From: Temnopleurus reevesii
Lineage: Eukaryota; Echinodermata; Echinoidea; Temnopleuroida; Temnopleuridae
Assembly (NCBI GenBank): GCA_036244855.1
Contig: BQKZ01004519.1
Location: forward strand, 18,591-44,204
DNA: 25,614 nt
Reading direction: 5' to 3'
The position numbers were made by a program, and so were the translations under genes. Below, piece by piece: positions 1-9,122 of the stretch (position 1 is its first letter; each line of letters begins with the position of its first letter). Below the pieces are notes generated by a model. That model worked only from the letters and a program-made list of their open reading frames with translations, searched no databases and was not told where the DNA came from.

Positions 1-64
1 CCCCCCCCCCCCCTCTCTCTCTATATATATATCTCTCTGTCGCACTCTCTCTCTCTCTCTCTTT
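1..64. repeat. Simple-sequence tract: poly-C, (CT)n and (AT)n
   Basis: The window opens with 13 C residues followed by alternating CT and AT runs, then a longer CT run to about position 62. This is microsatellite DNA. The open frames that cross it are low-complexity artefacts. Confidence 0.95.
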
Positions 65-547
65 CGTATATACTCCATATGCCATCTCCTCTCATAATCA
101 CATTTAATTTGACCCATTTTCCCTGTTTTCCACTTTTTCTTTCTAACTCTAGTAATATTTTGCGAGTACAAAGCAGTTCACTTAACAAAATTCTCAAACA
201 TTGCCATTCTAAAAGTGGGTTTGGACCCTTTACAGAATTCATTGTTTCACTTTGTATATATGATTGTCCTTCATCACTTCTGATATTTTGCTTACAAAAA
301 AAGAATAACCCCATAAATCTTGTCGTTATATTTATTGTTTTATTGTGTATATGATTGCACTCCATTAAACTGATGATATTTTTGTTATCCATAAGGATTA
401 CCTAATCATATCAATCAATATTTTAAATGTTTTAATTGATACAACATGTCACAATCTAAATGAATTGAATTAACCAACGGTGCTGCCAACTCGGTAAACA
501 ATATCTGCACGTTTAACATTATTTAAAAACTTCGTTATTAAACCATC
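65..547. other. AT-rich stretch without a recognised feature
   Basis: Short open frames exist on both strands here, but they overlap each other, run into the simple repeat, and show no domain or splice-bounded coding pattern. I see no gene in it. Confidence 0.6.
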
Positions 548-764
548 TTAACCCTAAAAAGCCCAAGCTATTTTGATGTCCCTGTGGCCCAAGGAAAGGC
601 ACATAGTGCTCCCCCTCCCTTGTAGTAGTATAATGTCCGCAACCAAATCTCAGAAATTAAAGTCACCAAATTTGAGCGTAATCGGACGGAAGATGTAGGA
701 GTGGTTTACGATTATGTGGTAGGGGGCACAATGCCCCCCTCCCCTTTGGGCTTTTTAGGGTTAA
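548..764. mobile_element. Nonautonomous piggyBac-type miniature element
   Basis: The ends are a perfect 19-bp inverted repeat: TTAACCCTAAAAAGCCCAA at 548-566 and its reverse complement at 746-764. The outermost four bases on each side are TTAA, the target site duplicated by piggyBac transposases, and the element proper then starts CCC and ends GGG (552-760), as piggyBac ends commonly do. It is about 209 bp and encodes nothing, so movement would need a transposase supplied elsewhere. Inner C-rich and G-rich blocks (near 612 and 722-744) add secondary pairing. A diverged relative lies in reverse orientation near 17580. Assignment to piggyBac rests on TTAA and terminal CCC/GGG only. Confidence 0.75.
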
Positions 765-817
765 GGATACCATCAGGTAGCTCAATAAAACTATAATCCG
801 AAAATGAAAAAGAGCTT

Positions 818-1099
818 GTTAGTAATAATAATAATAAACGGCTTTTATAGAGCGCTTATCAACTCTTCATGAGAATTCCATATTCTACAAGTATCACATT
901 ATAACATTATTACCCTGGCTTTAGCAGTGCAGGTACTAGGCGCATGAACTTTTTCAATAGATTAATTCCTACCAGGTACCCATGGTATGAGTGCAGCACA
1001 ATGTGGATGAATTTCTTGCTAACGCCATGAGTGGGAATCAAACATACGACCCTCTGATTAAAAGGCGACAGTCAGAACCACTACACCAGAGTCATATCC
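818..1099 (-). mobile_element. tRNA-derived SINE
   Basis: Read on the minus strand, the element begins near 1099 with a tRNA-like head. A box-A-like TGGTGTAGTGGTT is followed about 35 bases later by a box-B-like stretch containing GTTTGATTCCCAC, together resembling an RNA polymerase III internal promoter. The body then runs to a segment with AAGCGCTCTATAAAAGCCG and ends in a short (ATT)n tail at 823-836, a tail type common in SINEs. The head is not a clean tRNA: stems and box B are degenerate. I cannot name the family. A tRNA pseudogene with no body is the weaker alternative. Confidence 0.65.
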
Positions 1100-1126
1100 A
1101 TTTTTTTCATATCATATTCATTATTG

Positions 1127-1127
1127 N
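1127..1127. other. Single N, likely assembly join or unresolved base
   Basis: One of five isolated N bases in the window. It sits 12 bases before the foldback element begins, so continuity between the SINE and that element should not be assumed. Confidence 0.6.
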
Positions 1128-1138
1128 TGAAATAGTGA

Positions 1139-1840
1139 ATTAACGGACGATACCTCCATTGATCTCGCCGCCCGATCGGCTCTCCGTGGCCTTCAAATAT
1201 CCAGCGCAAATCGAGTGAATCTTACGCCGAAAGTCTGCGGGCAAACCGCCGCCAACCCGATTGCGTCTACAAGTGCTGAGTGAGCAGCAGTGAATGGGCT
1301 CGACGGGTTTTTGTAAATGTTTTATTGTTGTAAATCCAGGCTGTTTTTAAGAACGGGGATTGGGATCCTACTGGAGTGTAGAGTGATCTATTCAACATAC
1401 TCTTACACTGTCTTACTTAGTACTCTTCTGAAAGCCGATCGGGCGGCAAGATCGGAGTTCATTAACACGGTCTGAAATAATTCTGAGATTGTAATGTTTG
1501 AGCCGTAGAGGAGGATCTTCAATTTTTCAATTTCGTCGGAAATTGAAACATTGATCGACTCGAACTGCCGTCGTTCAATTGTCTATTTTGCAAAAGCGAA
1601 ATTGACAAATGAAACTCGTTTTTCATTATTCTAATTTCACATGAAAAATAGGAAATTGAGCAAATGAAATTCGTTTTTATATTTTTCAATATTTCAATTC
1701 TATATTGATGTGAGAAATCGAAATGAGCCTTCATTTTTTGTTTTAAAAACAGAATATTGATCGAGATGAGAGTCAATTTGCTATTTTTCTATTTTTCAAT
1801 TCGAAATAGGAAATTGAATTAACGGGTAGTACCTCAATTG
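1139..1840. mobile_element. Foldback (long inverted repeat) element, copy 1
   Basis: Bases of about 1439-1840 match the reverse complement of 4498-4890, the left half of the second copy. The right end has the sequence TACCTCAATT (1830-1839), the same end as in copy 2. An additional inner inverted repeat pairs 1161-1180 with 1434-1453 (19 of 20 bases), enclosing a more GC-rich core of about 250 bp not present in copy 2. The left boundary near 1139 contains a degenerate ACGGACGATACCTCCATT, reminiscent of the right end. The sequence is built largely from repeated ATTGAAAAATAG-like words. No transposase frame is visible. Copy 1 is either a rearranged or a longer member. Confidence 0.65.
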
Positions 1841-2158
1841 TGAAACGACATGGTAAATCAATATTTTGGTTAGAAATGATTGGATCAATGGCAGGAAATA
1901 CCCAGGTTCAATACTTCTGCGTGATTATGATGAAAAATGCCTCAGTTTGAAGCCGTGAAACCTCAAAATCCTCAATAATCCTCCGAAAATTGGATGGGGC
2001 AAAGCGAATATTATTTTTCAAAATAAATCAGGCAAACAAAACAAAAAAAAATTAAGGAAAATTATTCAGGTAATATGAAAATTATGAATACTTGATTAAA
2101 GAAAATTGATAAAAATAATATCATTATACTAGACAAATTGGCAACTTTCGTGACGTCG
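1841..2158 (+). repeat. Dispersed repeat, right segment (copy 1)
   Basis: This segment starts with TGAAA directly after the foldback end and matches 10078-10390 closely, for example at AAATACCCAGGTTCAATACT and around CAAATTGGCAACTTT. Homology stops shortly after GTGACGTC (2150-2157). It is the right-hand part of the roughly 1.3-kb repeat seen whole at 9123-10390. No coding content is seen. Confidence 0.8.
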
Positions 2159-2460
2159 TCCAAAGTAGAGAACTATGAGTATATGACTTTATATTAATTA
2201 TAATATATTAATTAAAATGAATAATTATTGTGAAGCTCACTTGTTTAAATAAATGGAATATTCTTCAGAGGCATACAAAAATGTGGAAATAAAAACATTA
2301 ATATTAAAAACATCTTTATTACTAATTAACGTCACCAAAGTTGCAAATCTGTCAAGAGAATTTGGCATCGTTTTCATCATTTTCAAAATTCTATAGTTTC
2401 CTGTCAATTCCCCCTTTATCCCTTTATTTTATTATTGTTATTATTATTATTATTATTATA

Positions 2461-2493
<33 letters not shown>

Positions 2494-2866
2494 TTTTAGG
2501 GGGGGTCATTAGGTTTATGTTATCTACTGTTGAAAAATCACCGAGTCACAAAATGTCAGTTGGCCTGCGACACAAAACCTCTCCGTTTTCAATCATTTCT
2601 AAAATTCTCCTTGTATCGATCGCATATCGCTTTTACATTAGTCCAATTGTTTATTTCATTCTGAATAGCCATCTCACAGAAGGAATAACATACTCTCTCT
2701 TCGTTAATTAGCGAATGTGCACTGCTAATCTTGGTGTCTTCTTCGCATGCACACTGCGACACTCGCCTCCGGCTTCAAGGCACATGCTCAGAAGACACCT
2801 CGAATACACACTCACTAATCAGCTCCATATCTCTATGTTATTCCTAAAGCTCCGATCACATATGAC
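2159..2866. other. AT-rich stretch with (ATT)n microsatellite, no gene
   Basis: It contains a long ATT trinucleotide run at about 2425-2490. A diverged inverted partner of the repeat terminus lies near 2325-2350: read on the minus strand it has GCAACTTTGGTGACG, like 2140-2155 on the plus strand. An imperfect hairpin is possible between 2731-2748 and 2780-2799. The short open frames at 2517-2912 show no recognisable domain. Confidence 0.6.
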
Positions 2867-2965
2867 CCCGGAAGCAACACGATTCACCCCGACTCATTGT
2901 TCATTGTTCTGAGGCAGTTAACTGTGAATTAACAACGAGTCGGGGTGAATCGTGTTGCTTCCGGG
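2867..2965. repeat. Hairpin with 35-bp arms
   Basis: The arms at 2867-2901 and 2931-2965 are reverse complements with one mismatch; each contains a block reading CCCGGAAGCAACACGATTC or its complement. The loop is 29 bases (2902-2930). The arms are far more GC-rich than the surroundings. This could be a small foldback element or a local inverted duplication. Nothing in the sequence decides which. Confidence 0.8.
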
Positions 2966-3003
2966 ATCCTAATCTGTCTGAAACTGTATGACATTTTATC
3001 CAA

Positions 3004-3124
3004 CTACGGATAGCTCTCTGGAAATTTTTTTTTAATATATAATTTTTGACCAAAAAATATATATTTTTTTTAAATTTTTGACAAAAAACACAAAAACAAA
3101 ACTATTCCAGAGAGCTAACCGTAG
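3004..3124. mobile_element. Short terminal-inverted-repeat element (MITE-like)
   Basis: Left arm CTACGGATAGCTCTCTGGAA (3004-3023) pairs with the right arm at 3105-3124 with one mismatch. The 80-base interior is almost pure A/T. Size, arms and lack of coding potential fit a miniature inverted-repeat element. No convincing target-site duplication was identified. A short (CACAT)n tract follows at about 3133-3160. Confidence 0.6.
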
Positions 3125-3267
3125 CTACATTTTGTCACATCACATCACATCACAATCACATCTGGTACGGAATAGAAGGATCTCTCCTGCGGTATTTCCG
3201 GTCTGGACGTCAGTTTATGTATGAGATTTACTGTTGAACTATTTAACAGAACATCACGTGCGATGAN

Positions 3268-3452
3268 ATCTTCAAACCGTTCACGAAGCTGGCAATGAGA
3301 TCGACGACTGCGAGGGCAATGAAAGTGATATCGGTAGCATTCTTGATGCCCTGTCGTGCGAAGACGGCAATCGTGATGAGGTTGCCAGGAATACCCACGA
3401 CAACCGCAAGACAACCGACGAACAATCGGATAACCGTCAAATCAGAAACCAT
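3268..3452 (-). pseudogene. Rhodopsin-type (class A) GPCR fragment, TM1-TM2 only
   Basis: On the minus strand, an ATG at 3452 opens a frame whose residues 9-60 have the layout of the first two helices of a class A G-protein-coupled receptor. TM1 carries the GIPGNLITIAVF segment with the conserved Gly-Asn (Asn 1.50). A short loop containing KNATD follows. TM2 then reads LAVVDLIASF with the conserved Asp 2.50. Homology stops at the single N (3267): a few residues later the frame terminates, and no TM3-TM7 is found downstream on either frame. The ligand class cannot be told from two helices. It may be a genuine first exon or gene end cut by an assembly join, or a truncated pseudogene copy embedded among repeats. 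I favour truncation, with the join as a serious alternative. Confidence 0.75.
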
Positions 3453-3541
3453 TCTGCTAAATGATAGTAACTTTTGCTTTTATTCACAGCAAACTAGCAA
3501 TTCCAATATGATTCCCTCAATTCGTGATTGTACCATAAAGA

Positions 3542-4497
3542 TTAAGGTAAAATTAGGAAAATATGAAGACTTCACTGGTACACAAATGTGTATTTTTCAC
3601 AAAATGAAATGGCTCGAGAAAAATATATATGTATATCACACAAAGCGCATTTCCTTTTAATGTTGATCGAGACCCCCGGTCTTCAAGGTGCGCTCGTTGC
3701 TCATGCTGTATTTTTATATTGTCCTTTTAAGCATAAAAATATTTATGTTTTTTTTTTCAATTTTCAACTAATATAATTACTAATGGACTGAAGAATAGAA
3801 GCAATCAAACTCGAAAAAGAGTCAAAGTTTGTTTCAATTTATTTTTCTATAAAAGTTTGACGACTTGGAAGACACAATGCTCAACGTAACGCTGTTCATT
3901 AGAATTGTTCACGTGTGATAGATCCAGTTCGCAACCCAATTACATTTATTATTATTAATATATTTCACAAACATGTTCTTTTATGTGACTTTGTTCATGT
4001 CTGAGAACTTTTCATGAACACGATTGGAGGGTTGCACGAAACTTATTCTAAAAGCCAGCAGATAGAAAAAAATATAGGCTATTTTCCACATTTTAAGATT
4101 TCGATGTGTATTCAGACATTATAATAATCGTGCACTTAAAAAATCGAAAAAATCGAAATGCAGCTTTCCTCCTACTTTTTTTCCTTCTTTTATCTGTCGT
4201 TCCTGTTTTATTATTCTTCAAGAGAATTTTCTCTTTAACCTAAATGGGCCTATCGATCTTTAATCCCACGAGTTAAATCTGAAACGAATCTCTTTGGCGT
4301 GTAGATTTCTTTATATGTCCTTATATTACACTGGTCAAAAGCAATTTTTTGTCTGTGATTTTTTATCTGATTTAAGGTGAATCTGATGCGCTGAATCCAG
4401 GTCAAGCTTCCGAGCCAACCAGGCAATGTTGCTTTTTACCTTTTGTTCACCTGAACGCATGTGTGGAGCACCATGAAAGGGTTTGGTGCGGGTGAAA
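3542..4497 (+). repeat. Dispersed repeat, left segment (copy 2)
   Basis: About 955 bases match 9123-10082 nearly end to end with scattered substitutions and small indels. Shared landmarks include AAATGGCTCGAGAAAAATAT, CACGTGTGATAGA and GGGCCTATCGATCTTTAATC. The segment ends GGGTGAAA, exactly where the foldback element is inserted. No open frame of convincing coding character is conserved between copies, and neither terminal inverted repeats nor LTR ends were recognised, so the class is unknown. Confidence 0.85.
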
Positions 4498-5072
4498 AAT
4501 TGAGGTATTATCTGTTAATTCAATTTCCTATTTCGAATTGAAAAATAGAAAAAATAGAAAATTGACTCTCATCTCGATCAATATTCTATTTTTAAAACAG
4601 AAAGATGAAGGCTCATTTCGATTTCTATCATCAATATAGAATTTAGATATTGAAAAATAGAAAAACGAATTCATTTGTTCAATTTCTTATTTTTCATGTG
4701 AAATTAGAATAATGAAAAACGAGTTTCATTTGTCAATTTCGCTTTTACAAAATAGAAAATTGAACGACGGCATTCCGAGTCGATCAATATTTCAATTTCC
4801 GACGAAATTGAAAAATTGAAGATCGTCCTCTACGGCTCAAACATTACAATCTTAGAATTATTTCAGACCGTATTAATGAGTTCCGATTTCGGAAATGGAA
4901 CAAATAAATCCGTTTTTCTATTTTTCAATATTTCAATTCTATATTGATGATAGAAATCGAAATGAGCCTTCATTTTTCTGTTTTAAAAACAGAATATTGA
5001 TCGAGATGAGAGTCAATTTTCTATTTTTCAATTCAAAATAGGAAATTGAATTAACGGATAGTACCTCAATTT
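4498..5072. mobile_element. Foldback element, copy 2, with TGAAA target duplication
   Basis: The left arm (about 4498-4665) and right arm (about 4905-5072) are near-perfect reverse complements of roughly 165 bp. The outer ends are AATTGAGGTA and TACCTCAATT. The element lies inside the dispersed repeat. TGAAA occurs at 4493-4497 and again at 5073-5077, while the uninterrupted copy has a single TGAAA at 10078-10082. That pattern fits a 5-base target-site duplication. The centre (4790-4890) includes a patch shared in reverse orientation with copy 1. There is no coding region. A foldback or long-TIR MITE mobilised in trans is the natural reading; the superfamily is unknown. Confidence 0.85.
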
Positions 5073-5107
5073 TGAAACGATATGGTAAATCAATATTTTG
5101 GTTAGAA
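5073..5107 (+). repeat. Dispersed repeat, right segment (copy 2, cut at N)
   Basis: Only about 35 bases of the right segment follow the foldback element before the N at 5108. Both other copies continue for about 300 bases past the equivalent TTTTGGTTAGAA. The abrupt loss of homology at the N points to an assembly join. Confidence 0.75.
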
Positions 5108-5108
5108 N

Positions 5109-5929
5109 AAGTAGAGAGGTGTGTACTCCTCCTATGAGTATGATTATGAATTAGGCTACTCCCAAGTTCCATCTGAAATTAATTAACATTGCTCCTGATC
5201 AAAATTTCCCCAAGATTTTTCTCATACATACTCTTAAATTTATTTTTTGATAATATCATGTGAAGATTGAATGGCAATATTCATATAGTTCAAACGTTTT
5301 AAAGCCCAAGTACAGTTTTGGTAAAAGCGAATATTTTCATCACCAGATTTTATCTTCAAATCTATATGAAATGAATTATAGTATCATTTTTAAACATATT
5401 ACACAAAAGATTGTGCGAAAAATGAACGAGATTTGGAAAAGCTATAACCTAAAATGTCCAAATTTTTATAGCGTGGTGCTTCACCACGCTATTTCAATAT
5501 TTTCTTTCTTGATAAAGGACAACTTCCCATGCTCAGAATTGAATAAAAATTTAAGAATTTAATTGTTGAGTATATCTCTATATCATTCTATTGTCAAATT
5601 TTGGATATAACCTTGTATATGCTCGATAACGTTGGTTGGTTGGTTTTGTAGAAGGATGGCGCTCTTCAATCTTAGGAGATTATTTGCGCCAGTCATTGGG
5701 GTATTTGGACTCAGGCTTTGATCGCCCGAAAGCATTATTGCAGTGAATAGTTATTATGAGAAACAAATTATTAATATCCCACCACCAATATTAAGATTCG
5801 CTTTGCTTATTATCGCAATTTGTAGCAGAAATGATGAAAGGATTGAATATGCCAGATGATATCAATGGCGTAATACATGAAATAGAGAACTGCTCGAATA
5901 AAATGAGTTAGCTATAAAAGCCTATATTT
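5109..5929. other. AT-rich stretch, no recognised gene
   Basis: A 100-codon open frame at 5260-5562 (plus) has no recognisable domain and the composition of random AT-rich sequence. A small perfect hairpin, AGCGTGGTG-CTT-CACCACGCT, occurs near 5471-5491. The right end probably includes the 3' end of the minus-strand LINE remnant that follows. Confidence 0.5.
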
Positions 5930-6382
5930 CTATTCAAAACGCTTCGTTTCTTTTATATATTTTAACACTTTGCGGATAATCCAGGGATCTGGGCCCAGCG
6001 AATTTTTCAGAGTCAGGTTCTTTAATTTTGTATTTATTTTTAATTGCGATCTATAAACATCATATTTGTTACATTGTAATAGAAAGTGTTCTATAGTTTC
6101 ATGTACTCCACAATTATCGCAGAGTCCATTTTCGTGTTGATTAATTTCATACATATAATAATTTAAAATACACTTCCCGACTATGAATTGTTGAATTCGG
6201 CAGTCCTCACAACGAGGTAATCCATTATTATGAAGTGAATTATTTATATTGCTATGAATTGAATGTAAAAATCGACCGTGATTGTTTGGATTATCCAATT
6301 CTACTCGCCACAATTGTTTAACGAGCAAAATAATGCTATAACCAAGAGAGGGCGCTAAATATGATTTAACGGTCAAATTCAA
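5930..6382 (-). pseudogene. Non-LTR retrotransposon (LINE) ORF2 C-terminal remnant
   Basis: The minus-strand frame of 150 codons resembles the tail of LINE polyproteins. A stretch around residues 37-80 (WRVELDN, GRFLHSI, then RIQQFIVGKCILNYYMYEIN) is followed by a zinc-knuckle-like CDNCGVHETIEHFLLQC with Cys-x2-Cys, His and Cys ligands at residues about 88-104. This C-terminal CxxC...EH(F/L)LL(E/Q)C pattern is characteristic of the region after the reverse transcriptase or RNase H domains in many Jockey/CR1-like LINEs. Reverse transcriptase and endonuclease domains are absent upstream (6383 onward on the minus strand), so this is a 5'-truncated copy. The open frame itself is intact over this piece. 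Confidence 0.7.
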
Positions 6383-6786
6383 ATTTTGAAAAGAATAAGT
6401 TTGTAAGAATATGAATTACATGTCATGATAAATATCCCCAAAATTCACATTTCTTCATCTTTACCAAAACTGTACTTGGGCTTTAAAAGCTGAATGTAGC
6501 ATCTCTCTCATGACAATTGCAACTGCATGCACGATATGAGTGGGGTTTGGACAGAGTCAAAATCAAATGCATATTGGCTGCCAGTGGCAGTGGCCAGTGC
6601 AGTGGCAGTGCTTTTTCAGTGTTCACAACACTGTAAATCAAGAACTGCAACTGCACATGATTGAAGTGAATCAAATTTACCTTTTCGAAAGGGATTACGG
6701 AATGCTGGGATTAGCAATGCAAGCTCAATTCCCATGTGATCAGTTGTTTTCTTCTTTATGTTTCTCAATTCCAATGATCCAGTCCA
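6383..6786. other. Intervening sequence with CAGTGG-rich short tandem region
   Basis: Around 6575-6612 is a cluster of CAGTGG/CAGTGC words, and related CTGCAACTGCA motifs flank it. Open frames on both strands here cross the repeat and show no domain. No gene is seen. Confidence 0.45.
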
Positions 6787-7216
6787 ATGGCAAGGCGTTG
6801 GCACAAGCAGACGGCACGTTTTGATTCACACGCCTCATGCCTGGAGCATGCCTCCAAGTCTAACCAGAGACTCTTCTACCACCTTGTGAAAAAGAACAAA
6901 GGAAACAACTTGACAGAAACCCAATCTATCACATATAATGATCACAGCTGCAATGGGGATGATGTCATTAATGGCTGGCAGATGTATTTCAAAGATCTTT
7001 CCTCTGGTCCAACAACCAACCATATCATCCCATGTATGACCTCTGATAACCAAGATAACAGTAACCTTGCTCCTATGACCTGACATCTGCAATCCAGCAA
7101 CTCAAGAATGGAAAGGCTGCTGGAATCGACAGCATCACCAGTAAACACATACAACATCTTGGTCCTACTGCCACCAGGCTCCTCCTCACAATCTACAACG
7201 CNGCTTTATGCTAAAT
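6787..7216 (+). pseudogene. LINE fragment: endonuclease-RT linker and RT start, frameshifted
   Basis: The frame from 6787 contains NQRLFYHLVKKNKGN and later VINGWQMYFKDLSSG. These match the linker between the endonuclease and reverse transcriptase of LINEs, where RLFY-x-LVKK and W-x-x-(H/Y)F-x-x-L motifs recur. This frame stops near 7083. Reading continues in another frame as DLTSAIQQLKNGKAAGID followed by SITSKHIQHLG, the classic opening of the RT domain (LK-x-GKA-x-G-x-D). At least one frameshift (between about 7050 and 7076) therefore breaks the gene. Homology ends at the N at 7202, before the catalytic RT motifs. It is on the opposite strand to the other LINE remnant, so the two are separate copies. 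Confidence 0.75.
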
Positions 7217-7318
7217 AAACTTATTCATCTTGAATATTTTAGATTACCTTGGAGTGATTTTAAACACACTTTAGGCAGTGGAAAGGCCATCAAATTAGCC
7301 TTCGAGACCGGGAAATTA

Positions 7319-7354
<36 letters not shown>

Positions 7355-7365
7355 GGGGGGGGGGG
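7319..7365. repeat. (AG)n followed by a 21-bp poly-G run
   Basis: A purine-only tract of AG dinucleotides passes directly into an uninterrupted G run of about 21. Such all-purine tracts can adopt triplex or G-quadruplex structure and often cause sequencing errors. Confidence 0.95.
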
Positions 7366-9121
7366 TCGAATGAATCTTCCTCAGAATCACATAATTTCGC
7401 GTCTCTATTCTGTAATTCAGGACTGTTCAAAATTTGCGCAAAAAAATATTCAAATATTGAAAGTTCAATAAAGATAAATTTAAGACCAATAACGGTTTCA
7501 AATCGAAAAATTAAAAGCTCATCCTCGCATATTTTCTTTCATTAATCACAATTTCCTCATTTTGCTTTCCTCTCTGGTAGTTCACCATCATGAAAAGAAC
7601 ACAACAAGCTTTTTACTGTTCACTTACGAAAAAATATGTTTACATTGTTACCGATTTACTCACTGTAATCAAAATATTTCCAATATCTCTCGTGACATCA
7701 TTTTCCCAAATATGCATTAAAATCATTACACATTGTTAGTTAATTTACAAAGAACTTTGATCATCTGATCTTTTCAAGATCGTTTTTTTTTTCAAATAAT
7801 GTTTTCCCAGTTCGATGAACATAAAACTGTTTATCAAAATAAAAAGATTTGTAAAGATTTGAAAGACGAGTTCATTCAATGAGAAAATTCTTTACCAGGA
7901 GTTCTCATTAGCTGTCCAATTTTTCTCAAACCTTTCTTGTTTTGTTCATTTGATTTTTCTGCTCCTGATGAAGACATAATATTTTGAAGTAGACTCTTCT
8001 TTTGACAATACAAAAATCAACTTGTTGGTTTCACTCATTTGTGCAATTTGTTTCAAAGTTACGAGAAAAAAACGGGGCGAGAATATTATTTTTTAAATAT
8101 CTTGTTTGGTATTGCTTAATTTGCAAGGAAGATTTCTTAATATTTATTTGTTTAGTATATTATATTCTATCATATTATAATGCCAAAATTCTTCTTTTTT
8201 TTCTTCTCATTGCTCTTCTTTTCTCTTACCTTTTCTATCTCTCAAACATTTTCCTTCCTTTACCCATCTCGTTTTATTCTTAAATTGTCTGCTTACTCCA
8301 AATAATCGGTTTAATTGTGGAAACCTCAAATCACTCCCAATATCATTGCGGTTTTTTTTCTTATTTGGGCCTTAATTTCGGACAATAGGAAAGTATCTAA
8401 GCCTCTGCATCCCATTCTCTCTCTCTCTCTCTCCCTTTCTCCACGAAGAGCTGGAGAGCTCATTTTAACGGATACAGTTCGATGCTGAGAAAAATTATCA
8501 TTCGGAGTTGGGATCAAAAATATTTTGTAATTCTCTTCCTTGAACTCTCTGGCCCTCTCCACTCTAAATTTAAGACACATTAACAACGACAATCATAATG
8601 ATATTATACAAACACTGGAAACGACATGAACAATAATGCAGATATCAATAATTCTATTGATAATATCTGCAGTAAATTGGGAATAGGAAATGTAGGTCCT
8701 GAAACAAAGACGATATCAAAGTCATGACCGTTTTATCACACTGAATACTTTTTATAGAGTGAGGATATAAATCTAACAATTCTCATTTTTGGAACACTCA
8801 AATGATTTCCACTCCTCCACTCTTTCTCATTTTTTCTCCGATATTTAACTCTTCTGGCACAAAAGTTGATTCGCATACAGTTTACACGGTTGTGAGTATA
8901 ATTATAAATAACATAAAGAAGCAGCATGTGTACCGTTACAGAATTCTGATTTCTACCGTAATGTTCTGAGATTTATTTAGCATTACGCCTGTGGACTAAA
9001 CCTAGCTCTTTCTACGCTCCTGTTCAGCCCATTGTGACGTCACGCTACCGCGGAGAGTTTTACCGCGTACGCGTAAACAGCTTAAGGGCCCTTTTGTCGC
9101 GACGAGCCTCATATGTTTTAA
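7366..9121. other. AT-rich stretch without a recognised gene
   Basis: It holds a CT microsatellite at 8416-8433, a small inverted repeat at 8637-8671 (TGCAGATATC near one end, GATAATATCTGCA at the other) and a CpG-richer patch at 9035-9105 just before the N at 9122. Open frames at 8002-8283 and 8326-8592 are low-complexity and lack domains. No gene or family repeat was recognised. Confidence 0.5.
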
Positions 9122-9122
9122 N

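Noticed and set aside
21..392. Overlapping open frames on both strands at the left edge
   Set aside because: They run through CT/AT simple sequence, lack domains and overlap one another.
5260..5562. 100-codon plus-strand frame
   Set aside because: It has no recognisable domain, AT-driven composition and no splice or promoter context.
5930..7216. The two LINE pieces as one element
   Set aside because: They lie on opposite strands and cover different, non-adjacent parts of ORF2, so they are separate insertions or rearranged debris.
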